Assembly (NCBI RefSeq): GCF_000758685.1
Contig: NZ_CP009286.1
Location: 2,882,501 to 2,946,500, forward strand
Direction: 5' to 3'
DNA: 64,000 nucleotides
Source of the DNA: Paenibacillus stellifer
GTDB taxonomy: Bacteria > Bacillota > Bacilli > Paenibacillales > Paenibacillaceae
Part shown: positions 41,284-50,174 of the stretch, one piece after another
Layout of the letters: the number at the start of each line of letters is the position of its first letter
Position numbering within the stretch: the stretch's first letter is position 1
Notes under the pieces: generated by a model
Seen by the model: the letters and a program-made list of their open reading frames with translations, nothing else
What the model was told of the DNA's origin: nothing
The model's database searches: none
Translations under genes and position numbers: made by a program

Positions 41284-42369
41284 TTATTTGACATCGAATT
41301 TCCAAACGCCGGGGACGCCATTGAACAGATCGGGATGCTCTAGAGGCGCATGGCGCTCAAACCAGGCTTGGTAGTTAAACCCGCTTGCGGTTTCAAAGGG
41401 ATTGGTAAAGGCGTTCTGAAGATCGATGCGTTCCCGGTATAGCCTGCGGTGCAGTGCGGTGATCGGCATTCCGTTGTCGAAAGAGCCGAAAGCCCATTTG
41501 ATTTGGGTTAAGTAATCTGACTTCACTTGGACCTGGGATTCATACCACTGGAGCAGAGCAAGGACCGCGTCCCGGCTTGATCCCGCATGCTTGAGCACCT
41601 GGCCGAGGTGAGCGCCGCTGTCCCACCCGGTGAAATGGTAGAAGCCCAGCGGCAGGCCTTCAACATAAAAACCGCTCTCCACCGTACCGGTCAGATGCCT
41701 TGTTGGAATATTCCAGGAGGCTACATTGAAGCGGGGAGAGCGGAGGATATGGACCCCGTCGAAATAGATCGGAGCCAGATCAGCCCATTTCTGATCCGTC
41801 CACATTCCGTTCTCAGGCTCCGCCCGGCAGAAATGATACAAGCGGTCAGCCCACCAGTCGGCAAAGGCGCGTCCGTTCGCATCGTTTCGGACTGCCGCAA
41901 AACCGAGGTTGAAGAGACCGTTGCGCAGGGTGCTGAAAATTTCGTGTTCAATGACCGATTCATAGGTCGGCGACGGCTTCAACAGATGCGGTGTCAGCGC
42001 AATGCTGGAGCTTGCGAATTCATGAAGCAGATCGTCCAGCCTGCTGAATACGACGATGTCCGGATCGAAATACAGAACGCCGTCGCAGCCGGGCTGCCGG
42101 AACAGAATCTTCATGACAAACGGTTTGATAGCGGTGCTAAGCTCCGTGAGGTTATGCTTGAACAACCACCGGACGGTGTCCGGGATTTCAAGCTGACCGA
42201 TCGTAATGATGCTGTCAAAAGGCTCGGCTGAGGGATTGAACGACTCCGGGAGCCGATCCGTCAGCGCCAGGTGAAACCGGATCTCCGGATGATGCCGCTT
42301 AACGGACTCGCAGAGCACCCTGCATTTGGGCAAGTAGTTGATGGCGGCGCTTGTGAAGGCATGCAACAT
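41284..42369 (-). CDS. Glycosyltransferase, GT8-like, with a C-terminal repeat unit
   Basis: 361 residues from the ATG at 42369 behind AGGAGGGG. The N-terminus (LHAFTSAAINYLPKCRVLCES) and the metal motif in GVLYFDPDIVVFSRLDDLL mark a GT-A enzyme. The C-terminus (LHRRLYRERIDLQNAFTNPF) matches the repeat of the 38632 protein, which lies convergent to it. The two enzymes therefore seem to have evolved from shared parts and probably serve the same glycan. Confidence 0.8.
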   Translation of the reverse strand: MLHAFTSAAINYLPKCRVLCESVKRHHPEIRFHLALTDRLPESFNPSAEPFDSIITIGQLEIPDTVRWLFKHNLTELSTAIKPFVMKILFRQPGCDGVLYFDPDIVVFSRLDDLLHEFASSSIALTPHLLKPSPTYESVIEHEIFSTLRNGLFNLGFAAVRNDANGRAFADWWADRLYHFCRAEPENGMWTDQKWADLAPIYFDGVHILRSPRFNVASWNIPTRHLTGTVESGFYVEGLPLGFYHFTGWDSGAHLGQVLKHAGSSRDAVLALLQWYESQVQVKSDYLTQIKWAFGSFDNGMPITALHRRLYRERIDLQNAFTNPFETASGFNYQAWFERHAPLEHPDLFNGVPGVWKFDVK

Positions 42370-42700
42370 GAATACCCCTCCTGAACATGTTCTTGTTATT
42401 ATGGTATGTGCCGTATCCATATCCGCTTGGGTTGCTTCGGCATCTAAGATTGTCCCTTGCGCTATTTAGGCGGACATGTGCGTAGCGGGTTCGTTCAGAT
42501 GAGGTCGGAAGCTTGTACAGGCTGTGCAATCCAAGGAACGACGCTCATTTAGTCCGGTGAAAGTAAGTTTGTCCGGTGCAACTTAGTTAGTCAGGCCCTA
42601 TTTTTTCACCCCGGTAAAAAAACGTTTCTCTAGACCCACATGAATGGCGGCTGTTAGTATTAGTTACCATAGAGGGTGTAGAAAGGGGAACCCGGGGTTC
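42370..42700. other. Gene-free stretch upstream of the CDF exporter
   Basis: No coding frame with a ribosome site is seen. GTCCGGTG occurs at 42552 and 42571, inside longer imperfect repeats of 19-base spacing, and the second copy is flanked by AAGTT/AACTT. I looked for a yybP-ykoY manganese riboswitch, which would suit the next gene, and did not find one. The divergent glycosyltransferase promoter should also be here. Confidence 0.4.
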
Positions 42701-43609
42701 ATGGATCAACAACAGAGGTACCATAATTTGAAAATGGGCGAACGGGGCGCAATCATCAGTATTGTCGCTTATATCGTTCTGTCCTCATTAAAACTAATAA
42801 TCGGGGTGGCAGCAGGCTCCGAAGCGCTGAAGGCGGATGGTCTTAACAACGCAACGGATATTGTCGCTTCGGTCGCGGTGCTGATCGGGCTTAAGCTTGC
42901 CCAGAAGCCGGCGGATGAAGACCATCAATACGGACATTGGAAATCGGAGACCATTGCTTCGCTGATCGCTTCGTTCATCATGATGGCGGTCGGCCTGCAG
43001 GTGCTGTATCAAGCGGTTGTATCCATCTTTGAGAGCGGCGGCGAGCCGCCGGATCCCATCTCGATGTGGACGGGCTTGTTCTGCGCCGCTGTCATGTATG
43101 TGGTATACCGTTACAACCGCCGGCTTGCCGGACAGATTAACAGCCAGGCGGTCATGGCAGCGGCCAAAGATAACCTCTCTGACGCGGTAGTCAGTATCGG
43201 AGCGGTAATCGGGATCGCAGGCTCGCAGCTGAACATGCCCTGGCTTGATCCTCTGACCGCCGTACTGGTCGGTTGCATCATCTGCAAGACGGCTTGGGAT
43301 ATTTTCCGGGAGGCCTCCCATCATTTGTCCGACGGCTTTGACGAGAGCCTGATAGCTACATACAAGGACATGATTGCGAAGGTCAGCGGCGTTCAGGAAG
43401 TGAAGGATATCAAGGCGAGAAACTACGGAAATAACGAGGTCATCGATGTCATTATCGTAGTGGATGCGGACACCGAATTTCAGAAGGCGCATGAAATCGC
43501 CACACAAGTCGAGGAAGAGCTAAAGAAAGTACCGGTCATCTACGAGGTGAACGTTCATTACGAGCCTGCCGAGCCAGTGGAAGACCAAGAAGGGGGAGGG
43601 TTGCGTTAA
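42701..43609 (+). CDS. Cation diffusion facilitator, MneS-like manganese exporter
   Basis: 302 residues with six membrane segments and a cytoplasmic C-terminal domain. The metal site in segment 2 reads ADGLNNATDIVAS, the Asn-Asp form seen in manganese-type CDF proteins such as Bacillus MneS/MneP, and segment 5 has AKDNLSDAVVS; DEDHQYGHWKSE is the characteristic loop. The ATG at 42701 follows GAAAGGGGAAC. Manganese as substrate is inferred from the motif. Confidence 0.85.
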   Translation: MDQQQRYHNLKMGERGAIISIVAYIVLSSLKLIIGVAAGSEALKADGLNNATDIVASVAVLIGLKLAQKPADEDHQYGHWKSETIASLIASFIMMAVGLQVLYQAVVSIFESGGEPPDPISMWTGLFCAAVMYVVYRYNRRLAGQINSQAVMAAAKDNLSDAVVSIGAVIGIAGSQLNMPWLDPLTAVLVGCIICKTAWDIFREASHHLSDGFDESLIATYKDMIAKVSGVQEVKDIKARNYGNNEVIDVIIVVDADTEFQKAHEIATQVEEELKKVPVIYEVNVHYEPAEPVEDQEGGGLR

Positions 43610-43681
43610 TGCTAATCCTTCCGCATCTTGGCTCGTTGCAAAGTACAGTTGTCATATGCGGCTGCCCGCACACGAAGATGT

Positions 43682-43708
43682 AATGCTCCTCCAAGTTGGG
43701 GGAGCATT
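43682..43708 (+). terminator. Terminator after the CDF exporter
   Basis: AATGCTCC (43682-43689) pairs with GGAGCATT (43701-43708), with additional CC/GG pairs inside and T-rich sequence after it. Confidence 0.7.
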
Positions 43709-43792
43709 TGTTGGATTTAGACGTCGCAGAAGCCGTGTTCCGGATCGATCAAGGTCAGATGATGGGTATTTCTCCTTATTCGGGAAAATAAG

Positions 43793-43820
43793 AAGGACCC
43801 CTGCATTTTGCTGGAGTCCT
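43793..43820 (-). terminator. Terminator of the nitrate operon
   Basis: On the minus strand AAGGACTCC and GGGGTCCTT can pair around a 10-base loop, followed by TCTTATTTT. It lies 35 bases beyond the nitrate reductase stop. Confidence 0.65.
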
Positions 43821-43854
43821 TGCATGTATTCCTAAAAACGTTGATGTCATTATT

Positions 43855-46800
43855 TCAATAAACATCGCGTACATATCTTTTCTCCTGAGTCATGGTCTTC
43901 AGGTAATCTCTGGTCTCGTCCTCGCTCATGCCGCCATGCCGGGAAATGACGGTCCGCAGCGCGGCATCCACCTCCTGCGCCATTTGCGAAGCGTCGCCGC
44001 AGACATAGAAATGGGCGCCGTCCGAAATCCAGCTCCACAACTCTTCGCCATGCTCCAGCATGCGCTGCTGGACATAGATTTTCTCGGCCTGATCGCGCGA
44101 GAAGGCGGTGACGAGACGGTGCAGGAAGCCCTCTCTTTGCAAGTCCGCCAGCTCATCCTTGAAATAGAAGTCCTTGTCCTCGTGCTGCTCTCCGAAGAAG
44201 AGCCAGTTTCGTCCCCGCGCACCGCGCTCCCGCCGTTCCTGAAGGAAGCCGCGAAACGGCGCGATGCCGGTTCCGGGTCCCACCATTATCATCGGCGTAT
44301 CGGGACTTACGGGAGGCCGGAAACGGGTATTTCTCTGGATGAAGACCGGTATCTCCGTCTCCGCTGTCGCGATATCGGCGAGGAAGGTCGAGCAGACGCC
44401 TTTTCTCGGGTTTCCGTTATGACTATAGCGAACGGTGGATACTGTAATGTGAACCTCGCCGGGATGGGCCTTCGGGCTGGACGATATGGAGTACAGCCGG
44501 GGCTGGAGCGGCTTCAGCAATCTGAGCAGTGAGTCCGGGCTAATTGAAGAAGGGAATTCCTTCAGCATATCGGGCAATTGCCGCCCGTACAGCCAATGTT
44601 TCAGCCTGGTGCTGTTCTCGCTCTTCAGCAGCTCGCTCAGTTGGGCGCTTTCGCTTGCCCTTTGTACATGCCGGAGCATCTCAGGAGTGATTCTGGCGAT
44701 TTCGTAATGCTGCTGCAGCGCCTGGAAGAGCGGCATATTGCCCTTATCCGGCAGCTCAACCTGTGTATCGGGATTCAGGTGTAGAATATCGAGCAGCTCC
44801 AGGACCAGTTCAGGACAATTGACCGGCCAGACACCTAGAGCATCGCCAGCCTCATATTGAATTCCGGCACCGCTGATATCGAAAGCGTAATGCCGGGTTT
44901 CTTTGGCAGAGCTATCCCGGTTCAGCAGGCGGCTGTGAACAATCCGCGCCATCACGGGATGCTTCCGGTTGTATCCTATATCTTCCTTAATCTGAACCGT
45001 ATCGTCGATCGACAAGGAGGTGGCGGCCACCGGAGATAAGTACTCTTTCACCTCGTTCTCATCGCTCATTACAGCCGCGGCCATCATCGTCCAGCTCTCG
45101 GCCTGATCTTCATAATCCGTATCGCAGAGCAGGGTATCCAGCATCCTTCCGGCCCCCAGCTTGCTTAAACGGTCATCCAGCTTGCGGCCGAATCCGCAAA
45201 ATTCGTCATAGCTGGTATCGCCTAGAGCCAGAATCGCATATTGCAGCGAATGCAGGGAAGGGGCCTGATCAGTAGATAGCTCTTCAAAGAAGCGGACGCC
45301 GTTGTCAGGCGGATCGCCCGCTCCGAAAGTGCTCGCGATGAAGAGAACGTACCGTTCTTGCGGAAGCGCGGACAGCTTATAGTCGCTCATACAGGTCAGT
45401 TTGACTTCAAATCCTGCGGCTTGAAGCTTCTCAGCGCAGCCGGAAGCCGCGCTCTCGGCGTTCCCTGTCTGGGATGCCCATAGAATCGTAACCGGAATCC
45501 CTGAAGAGGCAGGTGCAGACCCTGTGTCTTGAACAGGCTGCACGGTGGCAGTGCTCCCAGTCCGTGAGAACAATCCGGCAAGCATTCCATTCACCCACAA
45601 GCGCTTCTCCGGTTCAAGCGGCGCGTCCTGCGGCAGAACGGGAACTCCGGCTGATGTGGAGTGGGAATCTGCCCGGAGGCCTGCCATGAAGCCGGTCAAA
45701 TAGATGGCATCCTGCCGGTTCAATTGGAAGGCGGAAAGCGCCGGAAGCTGCAGGGCATTCTCGAATGCGTCAAGCAGAGTGGAATATACGGATTGATTCA
45801 TAACAGGATTCACCACCTTCACAGTTTCTTCAGGTTCTATTGGCTGCATTATAGTGATGGCCGGGGGTCCAGAAGGAGCCGACAGTGCAGCTGCCGGTAT
45901 GGCTGACTTGGCCAGTGAAACGGCGCCGAACTTCACCTCAGGCTGGAGGGACAGGGGATCGACTGCGTCGCTGGTTATCGCGTTGACGGTTAGATCCTCG
46001 CCATACACATCGTTCCAGTGAAAAGGGGCGAAGCAGCTCCCCGGACTCACCCGATCGGTAATAACAGCCGGCAGTACGGCACGGCCCCGCCGCGATCTGA
46101 TCTCGACAGGGTCCGTGTCCCGCAATCCGAGCTGCTTCGCGTCATCCGGATGAATCTCAATGAAAGGACCCGGATTCAGCTTGTTCAGCTTCGGAATTTT
46201 GCCGGTCTTGGTCAGCGTATGCCATTGATGCTGAAGCCGGCCCGAATTCAGGACGAACGGGTACTCCACGTCCGGCATTTCGGAAGGCGGCATGTAAGGC
46301 CGCGCCCAGAAGACGGCTTTGCCTTCCGGAGCAGGGAAGATAATCCCTGCTTCCTGTACTGCTATCGCTTCATCCACGGCCGACCCGCTCCGATTCGTCT
46401 TGACATAGCGAATCGGATTGCGATTCTCCGAGTCCGGCGGGCAGGGCCACTGGACGGGCGCTGTCCGCAGGCGCTCGTAGGTCGCGCCCCGGATATCATA
46501 GCCTGTCTGCGGATTCCACGCTCCCTGAAGCTCCGCGTACACTTCCGCTGCCGATTGGTAAGTGAACGCGTCTCCGAAGCCCATTTCGCAGGCGACTCTC
46601 GCAATGATCTCCCAGTCAGGCATCGCTTCTCCGGGCGGTTCGACCGCTTTCTGCATCAGGGTCAGATTGCGCTCGGAATTGACCATTACACCCTCGCCCT
46701 CCGCCCAAAGCGCGGCAGGGAGCATAATATCCGCGTACTTGTTCGTCTCCGTATCGAAGAAAGCGTCCTGGGTCACGACCAGCTCGGCAGCCTCAAGGCC

Positions 46801-48051
46801 CGCGATGACCTTGGTTCTATTGGGAACCGATGCCACAGGATTGGTGCAGATGATCCAGCAGGCCTTGATCTCGCCGGCTTCCATCGCTTCGAACATGGAG
46901 ACGGTGCCCGTCCCGGATTCCTGACGAAGAGTTCCATGAGGAAGACGCCACAGGTCTTCCGTGAACCTGCGGTCGGCTTCCGACAGCAGTGACCGCTGTC
47001 CCGGCAGACCGGGACCCATGTAGCCCATCTCGCGGCCGCCCATTGCGTTCGGCTGGCCGGTAAGGGAGAAGGGCCCGCTGCCCGGAGTGCAAATGGCTCC
47101 GGTCGCCAGATGCAGATTGCAGATGGCATTGGTGTGCCAGGTGCCGTGGGTGCTTTGGTTCAGCCCCATGGTCCACAGGGACATCCAATTGCCGGAATTC
47201 CCGATCCATTCGGCGGCCTTGACGATTTCTTCTTCAGGAATTCCGGTAATTGCGGAGACTTTGACCGGAGGATAGTCTTCCAGAAACGCTGGAAGGCTGT
47301 CGAAGCCCGTTGTATGGGCTTGAATGAACTCATGGTCGGCATAACCATTCTTCAAGATCAGGTGCAGAAGACCGTTAAGCAGAGCCAAATCAGTACCCGG
47401 ATTGATCCGCAAATATAGATCGGCCTTCTCTGCTGTGGCCGTCCGTCGGGGATCGACGACAATCAATCTGGCACCGGCTTTGATGCGGTCCATCATCCGG
47501 AGGAACAGGATCGGATGGCAGTCCGCCATATTGGAGCCGATCACGAAGAAGAGGTCGGTCCCATCCATATCCTCATATGACCCTGGCGGGCCGTCAGCGC
47601 CCAGCGAGAGCTTATAACCCGTGCCTGCGCTCGCCATGCACAGTCTGGAATTGGATTCGATATGCCGGGTGCGGATGTAGCCCTTGGCAAGCTTGTTAAT
47701 CAGATATTGCGCTTCAAGCGACATCTGGCCGGATACATAGAAGGACAGGGCATCCGGACCGTGTTGGTCCAGAATGCCCCGCAGACGGCTTGCCGTCAAC
47801 CGGATCGCGTCCTGCATCAGGATTGAGGCAGGCTCGTTATGCCGGTCCGTTCGATAAAAAGCGTGCTCCAGACGGCCCGACTCTGTAAGGGCTGCCGCGG
47901 CGCTTCCGCCTTTGGTGCAGAGCCGGCCGTAATTGGCCGGATGATTCTTGTCGCCGGTGAGCTTGACCACGCGGTCTCCGGAGACTTCAAGTACGATTCC
48001 GCAGCCGACGCCGCAGTAGGGACATACGCTTTTCACTTGCCGTGTGGTCAT
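43855..48051 (-). CDS. Single-chain nitrate reductase fused to a diflavin (CysJ-like) reductase
   Basis: 1398 residues. Residues 1 to about 720 are an assimilatory molybdopterin nitrate reductase: [4Fe-4S] cysteines 10, 13, 17 and 45, and the Mo-ligand Cys138 in SRLCMASAG. After a linker, residues about 850-1000 are a flavodoxin-like FMN domain (ILWASQTGNAESAA), then an FAD domain (RLYSISSSP, KGVCSTFLAD) and an NADPH domain ending RYVRDVY as in sulfite reductase CysJ. The chain should carry electrons from NADPH through FAD, FMN and the cluster to Mo without a separate partner. I take the ATG at 48051, six bases after GGCGGTGA. It lies downstream of the nitrate transporter in one operon. Confidence 0.92.
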   Translation of the reverse strand: MTTRQVKSVCPYCGVGCGIVLEVSGDRVVKLTGDKNHPANYGRLCTKGGSAAAALTESGRLEHAFYRTDRHNEPASILMQDAIRLTASRLRGILDQHGPDALSFYVSGQMSLEAQYLINKLAKGYIRTRHIESNSRLCMASAGTGYKLSLGADGPPGSYEDMDGTDLFFVIGSNMADCHPILFLRMMDRIKAGARLIVVDPRRTATAEKADLYLRINPGTDLALLNGLLHLILKNGYADHEFIQAHTTGFDSLPAFLEDYPPVKVSAITGIPEEEIVKAAEWIGNSGNWMSLWTMGLNQSTHGTWHTNAICNLHLATGAICTPGSGPFSLTGQPNAMGGREMGYMGPGLPGQRSLLSEADRRFTEDLWRLPHGTLRQESGTGTVSMFEAMEAGEIKACWIICTNPVASVPNRTKVIAGLEAAELVVTQDAFFDTETNKYADIMLPAALWAEGEGVMVNSERNLTLMQKAVEPPGEAMPDWEIIARVACEMGFGDAFTYQSAAEVYAELQGAWNPQTGYDIRGATYERLRTAPVQWPCPPDSENRNPIRYVKTNRSGSAVDEAIAVQEAGIIFPAPEGKAVFWARPYMPPSEMPDVEYPFVLNSGRLQHQWHTLTKTGKIPKLNKLNPGPFIEIHPDDAKQLGLRDTDPVEIRSRRGRAVLPAVITDRVSPGSCFAPFHWNDVYGEDLTVNAITSDAVDPLSLQPEVKFGAVSLAKSAIPAAALSAPSGPPAITIMQPIEPEETVKVVNPVMNQSVYSTLLDAFENALQLPALSAFQLNRQDAIYLTGFMAGLRADSHSTSAGVPVLPQDAPLEPEKRLWVNGMLAGLFSRTGSTATVQPVQDTGSAPASSGIPVTILWASQTGNAESAASGCAEKLQAAGFEVKLTCMSDYKLSALPQERYVLFIASTFGAGDPPDNGVRFFEELSTDQAPSLHSLQYAILALGDTSYDEFCGFGRKLDDRLSKLGAGRMLDTLLCDTDYEDQAESWTMMAAAVMSDENEVKEYLSPVAATSLSIDDTVQIKEDIGYNRKHPVMARIVHSRLLNRDSSAKETRHYAFDISGAGIQYEAGDALGVWPVNCPELVLELLDILHLNPDTQVELPDKGNMPLFQALQQHYEIARITPEMLRHVQRASESAQLSELLKSENSTRLKHWLYGRQLPDMLKEFPSSISPDSLLRLLKPLQPRLYSISSSPKAHPGEVHITVSTVRYSHNGNPRKGVCSTFLADIATAETEIPVFIQRNTRFRPPVSPDTPMIMVGPGTGIAPFRGFLQERRERGARGRNWLFFGEQHEDKDFYFKDELADLQREGFLHRLVTAFSRDQAEKIYVQQRMLEHGEELWSWISDGAHFYVCGDASQMAQEVDAALRTVISRHGGMSEDETRDYLKTMTQEKRYVRDVY

Positions 48052-48075
48052 AATCATTCACCGCCGATCATGGAT

Positions 48076-49305
48076 TTAGAAGTTGATTCCGGACTCCGCC
48101 TTGGCCCAGGTTCTTCTCCAGGAACGGGTCACGGCGTAGAAGACAAGCGTCGTAATCAGGACGATTGATCCGACAACCAGGAAGCCCGTCACCTGGGAGC
48201 CGGTGGACTGCTTCAGCGGTCCGAGCACATAGGTAGGGAGCAAATATCCTCCCAGGCCGCCGGCCGCACCGACAATTCCGGTAATAACCCCGATTTCATG
48301 GGAGAAGCGCTGCGGGATAATCTGAAAGACAGATCCGTTGCCCATGCCGAGGCAGGCCATCATAATGCTGGTGTAGAGAAGCATCACAAGGAAGGAGCCC
48401 GGCATGGAGGCGATCAGAAACGCGCAGACCGAAATGATGCTGTACAGGACAAGCAGGAGGCGCATGCCGCCGATCCGGTCTGCGATCCAGCCTCCGATCG
48501 GACGGAAGAAGCTGCCTGCAATGACTGTAATGGTAACCAGATAGCCGACTTCGACTTTGGATAGACCGCCGGAATGTACATTGTCGCCGTAAATATCATA
48601 GAAGAAGATGTTCGCATAGTTGGCGAAGCCGACAAACCCGCCGAAGGTTATGGCGTAAAATATGGAGAACCACCACGTATCGGCATGCTTGAACACACTC
48701 AGGTAGCTCTTAAGCGGCTTCGGAGCAGGTGCGTTTGGAGCGTCTTTAACCAGAACTGCATATACGATCATTACGATTGCGAGCGGAATTATGGCAAATC
48801 CGAAGACGCTATGCCAGCCGTATACCTGTGCGATCTGGGGTCCGAAGAAGGTAGCCAGCGCTGTTCCGCTGTTGCCCGCGCCTGCGATGCCCATCGCAAG
48901 ACCCTGATATTCAGGAGGATACCAGCGGCTGGCGAGAGAGAGGGATACGGCAAAGGCAGCGCCTGCGATGCCAAGCAGAAATCCGATCATATGGACCTGC
49001 AGCAGGCTGCTTCCGCCCAGCCATCCCCAGAGCAGAGGAAGGATAGTAAGTCCCATGCCGGTCAGCCCGGCCTTTTTACAGCCGATCCGGTCCGCCAGAA
49101 TGCCCATCGGAATCCGGAACAGCGAACCGCCAAGAACGGGGATGGCGACCATCGTAGCTTTCTGGGTATCCGAAAGTCCGAAATCCTTCGTAATGTAGAG
49201 CGAAAGAGCGCCGCATATGACCCAAATCATAAAGCTGACGTCAAAGTACAGGAAAGCGGACAGTAAACTCGGCGAGTGGCCAGCCTTTCGAAAACCTTTC
49301 TCCAT
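48076..49305 (-). CDS. narK: Nitrate/nitrite transporter, NarK family
   Basis: 409 residues with twelve membrane segments of the major facilitator family. The nitrate signatures are present: GNSGTALATFFGP (residues near 144-156) and GAAGGLGGYLLP near 344-355. It imports nitrate, perhaps in exchange for nitrite. The start has GGGAGGAATTTTT ahead. It is first in the operon with the nitrate reductase and sits 125 bases below a leader terminator. Confidence 0.92.
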   Translation of the reverse strand: MEKGFRKAGHSPSLLSAFLYFDVSFMIWVICGALSLYITKDFGLSDTQKATMVAIPVLGGSLFRIPMGILADRIGCKKAGLTGMGLTILPLLWGWLGGSSLLQVHMIGFLLGIAGAAFAVSLSLASRWYPPEYQGLAMGIAGAGNSGTALATFFGPQIAQVYGWHSVFGFAIIPLAIVMIVYAVLVKDAPNAPAPKPLKSYLSVFKHADTWWFSIFYAITFGGFVGFANYANIFFYDIYGDNVHSGGLSKVEVGYLVTITVIAGSFFRPIGGWIADRIGGMRLLLVLYSIISVCAFLIASMPGSFLVMLLYTSIMMACLGMGNGSVFQIIPQRFSHEIGVITGIVGAAGGLGGYLLPTYVLGPLKQSTGSQVTGFLVVGSIVLITTLVFYAVTRSWRRTWAKAESGINF

Positions 49306-49429
49306 GTAAAAATTCCTCCCATTCCTTTTTCTGTACGAATGATCTTTCCGGCATTTCTAAGCTGCTGCGACTGAAGCAAGAAAACGGTTTGACGTTCACC
49401 CCCGGGCCAATAATGAGCGGGCATCAGGC

Positions 49430-49488
49430 AAAAAGGGGCCGACTGACAGAACCCGCATGCATTTATGCGGATCTTGTTAATCGGCCCC
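49430..49488 (-). terminator. Leader terminator upstream of narK
   Basis: On the minus strand GGGGCCGA (49488-49481) pairs with TCGGCCCC (49442-49435), followed by TTTTT; an inner CCGCAT/ATGCGG hairpin stacks inside. It stands between the nitrate promoter and narK, so it must be overcome for expression. Confidence 0.85.
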
Positions 49489-49498
49489 ATTGCCATTG

Positions 49499-49577
49499 CA
49501 GCCACGTCATTGTGGCTGACTGATTAATTTCATTCAATTGTGGGATGCACGCTGGGCTTCCGGTCACATCTTTGTGA
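49499..49577 (-). promoter_or_regulatory. ANTAR-type antitermination leader: two hexaloop hairpins
   Basis: Read on the minus strand, hairpin 1 is TCAC-AAAGAT-GTGA (49577-49564) and hairpin 2 is CAGCCAC-AATGAC-GTGGCTG (49518-49499). Both loops are six bases with A at position 1 and G at position 4, the hallmark of RNA targets of ANTAR proteins such as NasR, NasT and EutV. They lie between a consensus promoter and a terminator in front of nitrate genes, which NasR/NasT-type proteins control elsewhere. Hairpin 1 has a short stem. No ANTAR gene is in the window. Confidence 0.72.
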
Positions 49578-49613
49578 AGAAGACCGAGCGGCTGATGTAA
49601 ATCGTATAATGAC

Positions 49614-49642
49614 AATATAAAGAGAGCTGGATTAAATGTCAA
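49614..49642 (-). promoter_or_regulatory. Sigma-A promoter of the nitrate operon
   Basis: Minus-strand TTGACA (49642-49637), 17 bases, TATATT (49619-49614). Transcription would start near 49606, giving a leader of about 300 bases before narK. Confidence 0.82.
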
Positions 49643-49808
49643 TAACCATGACATAAAAATTTAAAATAATAATAATTTAACGACTTTTTCAGCAAAGTTC
49701 AGATTTTTGAGTTAAATTATCTAACATAAAATTGGAATTCTTTGTTCTTGTCAAATGAATCCTCTCTATATTAGTATATAACCATTCGCTTATATAAAGG
49801 GGGATCTC
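49643..49808. promoter_or_regulatory. AT-rich divergent region with probable ars promoter and operator
   Basis: TTGTCA (49748-49753) with TAGTAT (49772-49777) at 18 bases may be the arsR promoter. TATATTAGTATATA (49767-49780), a 5-4-5 inverted repeat overlapping the -10, is a candidate ArsR operator. The rest is AT-rich with no gene. Confidence 0.45.
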
Positions 49809-50135
49809 ATGGAATCAATCTCGGATATCGCGGAGGATTTAAAGCTGCTGGGGGACAAGACGCGTCTCCAGATACTCTCCCTTCTGAAAGAGCGGGAGTG
49901 GTGCGTGTGCGAGTTCGTTGAAGTATTTGACATCTCGCAGCCTGCAATTAGCCAGCATCTTCGAAAGCTGAAGGACCGCGGGATCGTGAAGGAGCAGAAA
50001 AGAGGGCAGTGGGTTCATTACTCGCTGAATGTTCAGGACAAGCCTTATATCTCGGCCATCCTGGAGCTGACACCGGGCTCCGACATTATTTTGACGCAAT
50101 TGAACACAAAAGCACCGAATGCATGCTGCGATTGA
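49809..50135 (+). CDS. arsR: Arsenic-responsive ArsR repressor
   Basis: 108 residues. Winged helix with SQPAISQHLRKLKDRGIV and the metal motif WCVCEF (Cys32, Cys34) in the DNA-recognition region; a C-terminal ACCD may add a ligand. The start follows AAAGGGGGATCTC. It heads an arsR-arsB-arsC operon, so arsenite or antimonite is the expected inducer. Confidence 0.92.
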   Translation: MESISDIAEDLKLLGDKTRLQILSLLKEREWCVCEFVEVFDISQPAISQHLRKLKDRGIVKEQKRGQWVHYSLNVQDKPYISAILELTPGSDIILTQLNTKAPNACCD

Positions 50136-50174
50136 TGCAAAACGCTCAACTGGGTATAGACTGGAGGATTTTCG

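Noticed and set aside
42370-42700. Possible yybP-ykoY manganese riboswitch before the CDF gene
   Set aside because: The conserved loop sequences could not be found.
43682-43820. The two hairpins between CDF and nitrate genes as a riboswitch
   Set aside because: Each is explained as a simple terminator of one of two convergent transcripts.
46018-46992. Long plus-strand open frame (about 324 codons) opposite the nitrate reductase
   Set aside because: Arg/His-rich, no ribosome site, and fully inside a conserved gene on the other strand.
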